Shown here in pieces: positions 56,368-64,000 of a stretch of DNA of 64,000 bases. The position numbers were made by a program, and so were the translations under genes. The notes under the pieces are model-generated. The model was not told the origin of the DNA. It searched no databases and saw only the letters and a program-made list of their open reading frames with translations. Source of the stretch: Raffaelea ambrosiae. Taxonomy: Eukaryota > Ascomycota > Sordariomycetes > Ophiostomatales > Ophiostomataceae. Positions within the stretch are counted from its first letter, which is position 1, and the number at the start of each line of letters is the position of its first letter. Where the stretch lies: contig PCDI01000010.1 in assembly GCA_002778195.1 (NCBI GenBank), forward strand, positions 868,001 through 932,000, in the 5' to 3' direction.

Positions 56368-56839
56368 GGTGGCGGCGTTGGCGGAAGCGTCGAGGCCGTC
56401 GAGAATAAGCTGTAGGTGAGTGTGGCAGAGGCTGATCGATCTTAATGTGGTCACGCAGCGGAACGCCAGAAACGAAGAGCAGTGAGCTTGCACAGTGGAG
56501 GAGGAGGGAGGCAAACGATGCCAGAGAGCTATCAAGCTCCACTAGGCGTTAGCCTAAGTCCCCCGCCTTGGAGCACGGACCATATTCCAGCCTGCTGCCT
56601 GCGAGTGTATTAAGATCACATGTCGTATCATGTGACAGAAACAGATTGGCCCATTCGCCACAGACTTCAATCGCCTCGCCACTGTAATTAGCTACTGCAG
56701 CATCTTCAACCACTTCAGACAAGATACCGCAGTCAAGAGAAAGAACAGAACAGAAAGTCCCGACACATTTCCCATACACTCCACTCCTTCTGCCGCTGCT
56801 ACCGCTTCTCCCACTTCTACTGCAACCACCGCCGCTGCC
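56368..56839. promoter_or_regulatory. Divergent promoter region, CSN2 / CWC25
   Basis: 472 bases between divergent start codons. It contains the short palindromic element ATCACATGTCGTATCATGTGAC near 56615 (GTCACATGA-like halves; bHLH/bZIP-type CACATG/CATGTG), placed roughly midway. No direct evidence of regulation. Confidence 0.5.
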
Positions 56840-58444
56840 ATGGGTGCCGGCGATCTCAACGCCAAGAAGAGTTGGCACGTCGTCAACCTCAAGAACCAGA
56901 AGAAAGTATGGGAGAGCGAGCAGGCTGCGCTGGCCGAGCGCAAAAAGGTGGCCGAGCGGCTGGAGGAGCTGCGCAAGGAGCGCCAGGAGGAGGAGATCGC
57001 CAAGCAGCTTGAGGTTGCGGGCGGCCGCAAACGGATCGATCGGGTCGACTGGATGTACCAAGGCCCGTCGGCCGAGAACGGCGGCATGGTGACCGAGGAG
57101 GCCGAGGCGTTCTTGCTGGGAAAGCGGCGGATTGACTCGCTGCTCAAGGGCGACGAGCACAAAAAGCTGGAAAAGGGGGCGGCCCAGGAGAGGTTTGCGA
57201 CGACCGGGCCTGCCACGGCCACGACGGTGTCGTCGGCGCGCGACATGGCCGCCAAGATCCGCGAAGACCCGCTGCTAGCCATCAAGAAGCAGGAGCAGGA
57301 GTCGTACGAGGCCATGATCAACGACCCGATCCGGCGGCGACAGCTGCTGGCGTCGATGGGGCTGGCGGACGAGCGTCGCAAGTCGTCTGGCACTTCGTCC
57401 TCGAAGCATCATAGGAAACGGCGAGACGGCGATGACGACGACCGGAGATCACACCGTCACCGCAGCCACCGGCATCGACACCGAGATGATGGAGATGACG
57501 ATGGAGACAGAGATCGTGACCGGGACCGGGATCGGGATCGGGACCGGGATCGGTACAGAGACGGAGATCGACGTCGAGACCGGGACTACGATGACGACAA
57601 CAGCGATAATGACAACGAACGCCGGTACAAGAGACGGAGACGTGATGACTCGCGCGACCGCCGATCAGTGCGATACGACCCAGGAGATGACGACCGTGAC
57701 CGGCGGCGTCATGCCGACGATCGAGACCGGGACAGGAGGCGAAACGACGGCAATGACAAAATGGACGACGGCGGCGACCCGAGAGGGCGTTCACGGTTGG
57801 CACGGCGGGACAGGGAACTGACCGAGTCGCCTTCGAGGTCCGTATCGCCAGGACAGAGAGACGACCGGCGGAATGGAAACGGCAAGGGTTATGATGATCG
57901 CAGGGATAGGGACAGGAGGGACCCACGAGACAGAGACGCCCGGGATAGGGACCCACGAGAGAGGGATACCCGTGATAGGGACCCACGAGACAGGGACACC
58001 CGTGATAGGGACACTCGAGACCGGAGGGATCCCCGTGATCAGAGAGAGGGCCAGCCATACCGCAACGGCAACGGCAACGGCACCGGTAACGGCTACAACA
58101 ACAACAGAAACTACAATGGCGGCCGCGGCGGACGCCGAAGCACCAACACCACCCGCGCCAGCAAAGACGACGAAGAAGAACGCGCCCGCAAGCTGGCGGC
58201 TATGCAAAAGGCAGCCGCCGAGCTCGAGCAGGAGCGCGCTCGACGGGTAGCCGAGGTGGATGCGCGGGAGGCGGCAGCCCAGGCCGAGGACGACGCGGCG
58301 CGGGCACGAGAGGAGAAGTTGACGGGAGGCAGTGGCGGGCAGGCGTCGTTTGTGACGGGCTTGCGGCAGAAGGCGATGATGGGAGACGTGGCAGAGCGGC
58401 TGGGGCGGGAGCGGTCTGGTTTGCAGCGGGACGAGGATTCATAG
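56840..58444 (+). CDS. CWC25: Pre-mRNA-splicing factor CWC25
   Basis: 534-aa spliceosome component that joins before the first catalytic step. The N-terminal Cir_N domain is clear: MGAGDLNAKKSWHVVNLKNQ, KKVWESEQAALAERKKVAER. The CWC25 core follows: IDRVDWMYQGPSAENGGMV, EEAEAFLLGKRRIDSLL, REDPLLAIKKQEQES and NDPIRRRQLLASMGL. From about residue 190 the protein becomes Arg/Asp-rich (RDRDRDRD, then PRDRDTRDRDTRDR units at 57900-58040), then Asn/Gly-rich, and ends in an Ala/Glu/Arg coiled-coil-like segment with VTGLRQKAMMGDVAERLGR. The second half is longer and more repetitive than in yeast CWC25. It is a single exon, and starts at the first ATG of the family motif. Confidence 0.93.
   Translation: MGAGDLNAKKSWHVVNLKNQKKVWESEQAALAERKKVAERLEELRKERQEEEIAKQLEVAGGRKRIDRVDWMYQGPSAENGGMVTEEAEAFLLGKRRIDSLLKGDEHKKLEKGAAQERFATTGPATATTVSSARDMAAKIREDPLLAIKKQEQESYEAMINDPIRRRQLLASMGLADERRKSSGTSSSKHHRKRRDGDDDDRRSHRHRSHRHRHRDDGDDDGDRDRDRDRDRDRDRDRYRDGDRRRDRDYDDDNSDNDNERRYKRRRRDDSRDRRSVRYDPGDDDRDRRRHADDRDRDRRRNDGNDKMDDGGDPRGRSRLARRDRELTESPSRSVSPGQRDDRRNGNGKGYDDRRDRDRRDPRDRDARDRDPRERDTRDRDPRDRDTRDRDTRDRRDPRDQREGQPYRNGNGNGTGNGYNNNRNYNGGRGGRRSTNTTRASKDDEEERARKLAAMQKAAAELEQERARRVAEVDAREAAAQAEDDAARAREEKLTGGSGGQASFVTGLRQKAMMGDVAERLGRERSGLQRDEDS
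57895..58045. repeat. Degenerate minisatellite encoding RDxRDRD units in CWC25
   Basis: Units of the type AGGGACCCACGAGACAGGGA recur about six times in frame, encoding PRDRD, PRERD and TRDRD. Confidence 0.85.
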
Positions 58445-58740
58445 AAGAGAAAAAAAGAATGGAGAAGGGAAGAATTGAAAAAAAAAAAAAAAACCAATAT
58501 ACCAACCGGACCGCACACATCGCATAGCTCAATATCAATAAAAAACACTTTTTTTTTCCCCAAACCACCCAACCTCTGTGTGTGTGTATGTGTCTTTCTA
58601 AATACTTGATATTCGTACATTCGTAAAATACTCCTTTTTATGGGCGTGTGTGTAGATTTTGCACACGACGCTAAGCCAGCGTTTGTTTTGTTCAAAACGG
58701 CCATCGTAGTAGGGTTTCTTGCAACAGCAACCCCTACTTT

Positions 58741-60696
58741 TCACCGGTACTGCTCGTACGAGGCCGCCTCCTGGCGCCGTGCCTCGACCCGAGCCAGCGT
58801 CTCGGCATCGTACAGATCGGTCAAGGCCTGGCCACCGAGGAGCACGGCCGTCTGGTGCCGGGCCGCCTCTTCGCGGGTCATGCACACCAGGTCGGCCAGG
58901 CCCAGCCGCACCGACTTTTGCTCGGCCTTGAGCCCGTCTCCACCAATGCTGGCGTTCGTGGCGGCCTCCTCGTCTCCGGTCTGTATGCGCAGGACCGTGC
59001 TGAGGACAGAGCCGTCGTCGTCGGCAGGCAGCTGCCACCGGACGAGGGTGATGCGTGTGGGCAGTCCAGAGACGGCGCTGCGGCCGCGGTAGACGTCTTC
59101 GAGGAGGAAGGCGACGTCGCCGGGGGTGAACGGCAGCCGGATGCCGACGGCGGCAGAGATGGTGGCGGCTGAGCCGTTGGTGGGTAGCGGTGGTGTGTTC
59201 TTGTGGGGGTTGGGTTTGGTCGTGGTCGTGGTCGTGGTTGTGGCAGGAGCAGCCGGAGCGCCTTCCGTTTTTGGCCCGGCGCCCTTTTTGGCCTTGTTCT
59301 TCCTGGCGTTCTTGCCTCCCTTGGCCTTTTTGCCGTTCGTTCCTGCACCCGGCGCCTGGGTGCTGACTGGCGGCTGCTGCTCTTCTGAGGCTTCTGAGGC
59401 TTCTGTCGTCTCTGCCGTCTCTGCCGTTTCTGCCGTCTCTGCCGTCTTTGCCGCCTCCGCTTGGACTTTGGCCGCCGCTTGCTTCTCTTCCCGCGACCGG
59501 ATCAGCCGCTCTTCGAAGCCGTGCACCGCCGCCAGAATCTGCTCGTACATCTTGTCGCGGCCCTTGATGGCTGAGTACTCGTGCGGGTAGCCCGACAGGC
59601 TCAGCAGAATGTGGTTCGCCACCGTGTACCCAAAGACGGCCGGCATGGTGCCGAGCACAGGCAGGATGCGCACGCGGAAGTCGGGCAGCGCGCCGAGCTC
59701 GCGCACGGCCTCTTTGCCCTTGGCGAACTGCTCCTCGGCCAGCGGCTGCAGCACGGCTTTCCCCTCGCCTCCGGGCACCTCGGTGGAGAACACGGTGGGA
59801 ATGCCGCCGGTGATGCCAAAGCGAAGCTTGAGCCGGCGGCGGGTGGCCCGCGACAGGCCATCCTCGGCGCTTGTGCTGATGTCGCCGACCACCACCTTGG
59901 TCGGGTCGCTCTTGGTGGCCGCGCCCATGGAGCCGATCACGGGGAGGCCGTGCTGGTGACAGTAGGCCAGCAGGGCCACCTTGGTGTCGATGTTGTCGAT
60001 GGCGTCGACGACAAAGTCGATCGACTGTCGGCTTCCGTTGTCGTTGTCTCCGTCCCACGGCCCCAACAGCCGGTCCGCCGCCTCGTCGTCAAACTTCTCC
60101 CCCCGCAGGTCAAACTGCACCCACGGCGCCACCGCCTGCAGTCGTCGCGCCAGCACGCGCACCTTGGGCCGGCCCACGTCGGCCAGCGTGGCCACCGCGT
60201 GCCGGTTGAGCGAGCTCAGCGAGACCTGGTCAAAGTCGACGAGCCGGAGCCGGGAAACACCGGAGCGAGCAAGCGCCGCGGTGCAGTGCGACCCGACGCC
60301 GCCGCAGCCGACGACGACGACGGTGGCATGGCGGATGCGGTCGAGTCCGGCCGGGGTCAGAAACACCCGGTTGCGGGTGAGCTGCTCGAGAATGACGTCT
60401 TCGGCGTAGTCGCCGGCCTGGGCGCGTCGGGCAAGCTGGAGAGCACGGCGCTCCTCGGGGTCGGTGATTTCATCTTCGGCCTCCTCGTCTTCGACTCGAA
60501 CGGTTTCATTGGATTTTGTTCCTTCAGTTTCCACTGGTCCCCCCCCAATTGACTGCTTGAGATGCTGAAGCCGGGCCTCGTGGACGTGGCTCTGATAGCC
60601 CAGCAGAACCGAAGCCACGAGGGCGCCCGAGAGGACCGCAGTGGCGGCGAGCTGCACGTGGCGGTTGGCGGCCGCCTGCGCGAGCGTGGAGGACAT
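58741..60696 (-). CDS. tRNA threonylcarbamoyladenosine dehydratase (TcdA/Tcd1 family, ThiF fold)
   Basis: 651-aa E1-like enzyme expected to cyclise t6A37 of ANN-decoding tRNAs to ct6A using ATP; yeast Tcd1/Tcd2 sit on the mitochondrial outer membrane. A membrane helix at residues about 16-34 (LAATAVLSGALVASVLLGY) agrees with this. ThiF motifs: ATVVVVGCGGVGSHCTAALA, RLRLVDFDQVSLSSLNRHA, DVGRPKVRVLARRL, FVVDAIDNIDTKVALLAYC and IGSMGAATKSDPTKVVVGDI, then RRRLKLRFGITGGIPTVFSTE. After the core a long insert of AETAETAET, Lys/Gly-rich (KKAKGGKNARKNKAKKG) and poly-Thr separates it from the C-terminal AAVGIRLPFTPGDVAFLLED. Single exon, start at the ATG before the membrane helix. It converges on CWC25 with 296 bases between the stops. 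Confidence 0.92.
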   Translation of the reverse strand: MSSTLAQAAANRHVQLAATAVLSGALVASVLLGYQSHVHEARLQHLKQSIGGGPVETEGTKSNETVRVEDEEAEDEITDPEERRALQLARRAQAGDYAEDVILEQLTRNRVFLTPAGLDRIRHATVVVVGCGGVGSHCTAALARSGVSRLRLVDFDQVSLSSLNRHAVATLADVGRPKVRVLARRLQAVAPWVQFDLRGEKFDDEAADRLLGPWDGDNDNGSRQSIDFVVDAIDNIDTKVALLAYCHQHGLPVIGSMGAATKSDPTKVVVGDISTSAEDGLSRATRRRLKLRFGITGGIPTVFSTEVPGGEGKAVLQPLAEEQFAKGKEAVRELGALPDFRVRILPVLGTMPAVFGYTVANHILLSLSGYPHEYSAIKGRDKMYEQILAAVHGFEERLIRSREEKQAAAKVQAEAAKTAETAETAETAETTEASEASEEQQPPVSTQAPGAGTNGKKAKGGKNARKNKAKKGAGPKTEGAPAAPATTTTTTTTKPNPHKNTPPLPTNGSAATISAAVGIRLPFTPGDVAFLLEDVYRGRSAVSGLPTRITLVRWQLPADDDGSVLSTVLRIQTGDEEAATNASIGGDGLKAEQKSVRLGLADLVCMTREEAARHQTAVLLGGQALTDLYDAETLARVEARRQEAASYEQYR

Positions 60697-61783
60697 TGTG
60701 CCGAGCGCAATTGGCCCAAAAACACAAACAATAACAAAAAGGAGATTCTATGTCAGACCGCTTGCGTGTGTCTCCTTATGGTTCTCGATACGTTGCGAGT
60801 TGTAAGACCGTAGTTGAAGACAGCTTTTGGGGGGGGGGGGGCTGTTTGAGATGCGACTCAAGAAAAAAAACTTTGATATTCTTATTTGTTGCTTCTCCAG
60901 GGTCTGTGGCGTCATCGATTGCACATAGTAGTGGGTGAGACCCACTAAAAAGGTACCGTGGAGGGGTTCTTTTGCTAAGAGCTTATAGCTGGTGTGCATC
61001 GGCCCTTTCAGACAAGCGACATGCTCTCTCTCAACGTGCAGTGACAGTCAGCTAAAAAAACAACCAGGCTTAGGCAAGCTAAAAAGCTTTGATTTACAAA
61101 GTCAAGTACGAACGCATGTTTATAAGTAAAGACAAAGCAATCCTTCCTCCTATTGGTTTTTTTTTCGACACCTATTGCTGAATAAATTTTGTTGCTGTTT
61201 CTGATCGTGGTGTCACCCGAAGCTGTTTCCCAAGCAGGGCAGAAAGATGAAATGGTATAAAAAGAAAGAGAAAGAAGAAGAAGAAAAGAAAAGAAGAAGA
61301 AAAATTGAAAAGCCGGCAAGGCTGGAAGAGCCGAAAAAGACAACGGCAAAGAAATTCCCAAATCGACGAAAACCAATAGAAAACTCGCCAGTAATGCGGA
61401 TATGCCACGCAAGCACAAAAAAAAAAAGAAGAAAAAAGAAGAAAAAAGATCAAGCCGTGGAACAAAGAGGCTGATCGCGAATACGACAAGGTGAAGGGAG
61501 AAGACGTGAAAAAACGTGATCCTGAACGGTCGTCATGGCCAGAGCGCCAAAAGAAGAAGAAAGAGGCAAAAGACGCAAGGATACAGAACAAAAAAAGGCA
61601 AAAACAGACAAATTCGGATGGCCAAGATAGAACGCGCAAAACGACAACAAAACGCAGACAACGCAGAACCCAAACGAGTATATGTGTACAAAAAAAAAAG
61701 AAGAGACAGGCCGGCTCCCGAAGTAAAGCACGCTGCTTGGGAACACCGACAACTATGTCTGTGCATGCCCTCTTCTTCCTCGC
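60697..61783. other. Intergenic region between TcdA-type gene and RHO3
   Basis: About 1.1 kb: promoter of the dehydratase at the left (G-run at 60829-60841) and purine-rich sequence (61250-61720) that would be the 3' region of the minus-strand RHO3 gene. No supported gene. Confidence 0.55.
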
Positions 61784-62795
61784 TCACATTATGGTGCACT
61801 TGCTGCTCTCCCTCTCCTTCTTGACGCTCAGAGCCACCCGTGCCGCTTCCGTGAAGGCCTCGTTGACACCGCGGTTGCGCATCGCCGAGCACTCTAGGTA
61901 CCGCATGGCGTTGATCCGCCGCGCCACCTCCAGGCCCTGGTTGTAGTTTATCATCGGCTTCTTTTCGCGCGCCGCTGGCGCCATGCCCGTGGCCACCGAC
62001 GGGTCGTCGGCCGCAGCGGCGGCAGCGCTGTCGTCCGCATCCTCGTCGCCGGCCTCACGCAGATCGCACTTCAACGCCACAAGCACGAGTTTAACCCCCG
62101 GGCAGTTGTCGGCGATCTCGCCCACCCACTTGGACTCGACGTTCTCGAGACTATCCTTGCTGTCGACGCTGTAGCAGAGCATGATGAGGTCGGTATCATC
62201 TGTAATTTGTTGCAAGTCTTGTTAGAAACCGTCCCGCGAAGACAGTGGAAGCAGACCAGGTACAGGTTGTAGGAACCTACCATACGACAGGCTGCGCAAG
62301 CGGTCGAACTCTTCTTGCCCGGCCGTGTCCCACAAAGACAGCTCAATATGGACGTTGTCGACGAAAATGTCTGGAAGGAGTCAGAATACGCCCTCGCCGT
62401 ATAGGAGGCACCCTTGCCCTCCATTTCTCCGGAAGCAGTCCCAATGCAGCCGTGTTTGCGTACCGTGAACGTAGTTTTCGAATACTGTTGGCTCGTATAC
62501 CGTGGGGAAGTAGCTGTCCGACATGTCAGTCCAAGTTTATCTGCGAAGAAGCCAAGCACATCCATCTCCAAGGAGCCGAAAACAGGAGAGAACCTACCCT
62601 CTCGTAAAGACATTGAGCAGTGAAGTCTTCCCGCAGGCACCGTCGCCTCTGTACAAGCAATCCACGTTAGCTTCTCTTGTGGCTGGGCGACCAAGGGACC
62701 CGGGGTGGTCAGCATCGTATGGATCGTATTCCGGGAGTCTCTCACAGCAAGACCAGCTTGCGCTGCACAGTTTTGGATCCACCACAGAGCGGCAT
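61784..62795 (-). CDS. RHO3: Rho-family small GTPase RHO3
   Basis: 218-aa GTPase regulating polarised exocytosis and actin at hyphal tips. Five exons: 62795-62746, 62648-62598, 62513-62464, 62370-62281 and 62199-61784, with introns of 97, 84, 93 and 81 nt, all GT-AG with good acceptors. Splicing builds MPLCGGSKTVQRKLVLLGD, GACGKTSLLNVFTRG (P-loop, residues 18-25), YFPTVYEPTVFENYVH, DIFVDNVHIELSLWDTAGQE, EEFDRLRSLSYDDTDLIMLC, ALKCDLRE, YLECSAMRNRGVNEAF and the C-terminal CTIM prenylation box (residues 215-218). The switch and effector sequences match RHO3 rather than RHO1 or CDC42. An insert of Asp/Ala (DEDADDSAAAAAADDPS) extends the region after KCDLRE, a place where RHO3 proteins vary. The gene is split so heavily that no single frame shows the whole protein. 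Confidence 0.96.
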
Positions 62796-64000
62796 TTTGG
62801 GGTCTTCAAAAAGGAAGGAAGGTCGAAGGAAGGATGCGAAAAGGGCTGGTGTGAGGAGTATGCTCGTAGGTTCGATCGCAACTTGTCGGCTAGGCAGCGC
62901 GTGTTCTTAGCAATTACAGGCTGAGGCTTCGAAGGCAGGGCAGGCGAGGTTTCGAAGACAAGGGACAGTCAAATTGTTCGTCGTGTGCGGCTCGTCGCAG
63001 GCTGTCCGAGGGGCAAAAAGAGGGACGAATGACCGGAGCTGTTTCGTTTTGTCGGTGGCTGGGGAGGCGAACCAGCAGGGCAGAATCGAGATTGCGGAGA
63101 ACGCGCAGGCGAGAATCGGATGCAGAAACCGAGGGCGACAGATTAAAGGAGTGCGTGAAGAAGTACGTGTCGAGTAAGGAAACAAAGCCGGTAGATAACA
63201 AAGGAAAAATGAGGAAGGTGCGATGCCTGGCTTGCAGCGAAAGTGTCTGGGCTCGGTCAGGCGATTCGTTGTTGCAGGAAGGGACAAAAGTGCTGGCCGG
63301 CTGGCTGTGCGGGTTGGAAGACGGGAGATAGAGATAGGATGGTGCCCGGGTGGTAGGGGGGTTTTTTTTTGAGCAGAAGGAACGGAGAAGCAAAGAGGCA
63401 AGAGGAAAGAGGAAAAAGGGACAAAAAAAGGAAAATATGGAGACCGCAGAAGCGAAGGCGCCAAAAGAGAGAGAGAGAGAGAGGACGAGAGAGAGGATAA
63501 TAAGGGAGAGAAAAAGAAGGAGAGATGCAGCAAACAATTAATTCCAGGCAAAATGCCAACACAGCTCTGGGAAAGTGCGATCCTCTCCCCTCTAAGCCTT
63601 GTTTCCTTTCCTGTCACAGACGGCCACCTTGGCAAGGGCGCAACAGCCGCGTCGTCACGTCCATCTCTTTGCTCTGCTTTTTTTGGCCGCTGCTTTTTCT
63701 TGTCCTCTGCTTTCTCACCATCCTTATTGTCCCCATTCCTCGACCTCATCCTTCCGTCGTGTCTCCATCGCCGCCTCGTCCTCCCGAAACGTGGGCCGCT
63801 AATGCACTGCACCCTTAGCCAGCAACACCCTACCTATTTTCGAATCGCACTCGCTCACCGAAAAGAGGGACCGCCACCACGAAAACCACGATTACGGGTA
63901 CCACCAAAAAAAATCTGGATTGGGACAGCTCTTGCGGATATTCCAGAGTCCCGTCTGTGTCCTCTGTCTCCATTTACTCCACCCTGCCTCTTCTCGTCCT
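62796..64000. other. RHO3 upstream region to window end
   Basis: About 1.2 kb, read from right to left for RHO3: a long C/T-rich leader on the minus strand (63350-63530 is GA-rich on the plus strand, including a GA run near 63468-63496). The minus-strand frame 62907-63812 is Leu/Ser/Phe low complexity and not supported as a gene. Confidence 0.55.

Noticed and set aside
62907..63812. 301-codon minus-strand frame upstream of RHO3
   Set aside because: C/T-rich leader giving Leu/Ser/Pro/Phe low complexity; it more likely is RHO3 5' UTR or promoter.

Overview
The window is a nuclear fragment of a filamentous ascomycete, most likely a Sordariomycete. The evidence is GC-rich coding sequence, short GT-AG introns (51-242 nt, one of 350 nt) with CTAAC/CTGAC-type branch sites, and an almost entirely housekeeping set of fungal proteins: ARG5,6, BNA6, OCH1-type mannosyltransferase, EMC1, CSN2, CWC25 and RHO3. 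The many homopolymeric amino-acid tracts (Gln, Ser, His, Ala, Asp/Glu) would fit a low-complexity-rich lineage such as Ophiostomatales, but that placement is only a guess.

Left part (1-15 kb): the 3' end of the arginine-pathway ARG5,6 gene; an RNA 3'-terminal phosphate cyclase-like gene converging on a mitochondrial-type acyl-CoA synthetase; an OCH1-type Golgi mannosyltransferase; a 4.2 kb gene-poor stretch; and quinolinate phosphoribosyltransferase (NAD synthesis). Next (15-21 kb) is an Est1/SMG7-type RNA-binding protein gene broken by a 616-base assembly gap, whose first exon can be recovered on the far side, then 3.1 kb without a recognisable gene.

Middle (21-45 kb): EMC1 converging on a leucine-rich-repeat protein gene; a five-exon GMC oxidoreductase converging on an NCS1 purine-cytosine permease; a Ser/Arg-rich protein of unknown function; a tiny three-exon Gly/Ser/Tyr-rich protein; and a four-exon otubain-type deubiquitinase with an exceptionally long polyglutamine N-terminal region.

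Right part (45-64 kb): about 8.5 kb with no supported gene but many short palindromes (TACATAGTA/TACTATGTA and TACGAGTA types), mini- and microsatellites and C-runs; then a beta-carbonic anhydrase, a divergent CSN2/CWC25 pair, a TcdA-type tRNA t6A dehydratase converging on CWC25, and a five-exon RHO3 GTPase.

The genes serve unrelated cellular functions and I see no secondary-metabolite cluster, defence island or mobile element. Exon structures were worked out by hand from splice-site consensus and reading-frame continuity with known families. I found no tRNA, rRNA or CRISPR by eye. The most unusual signals are the two families of short palindromes in gene-poor DNA, a 13-mer shared by two introns and one coding region, and a perfect 36-bp direct repeat.
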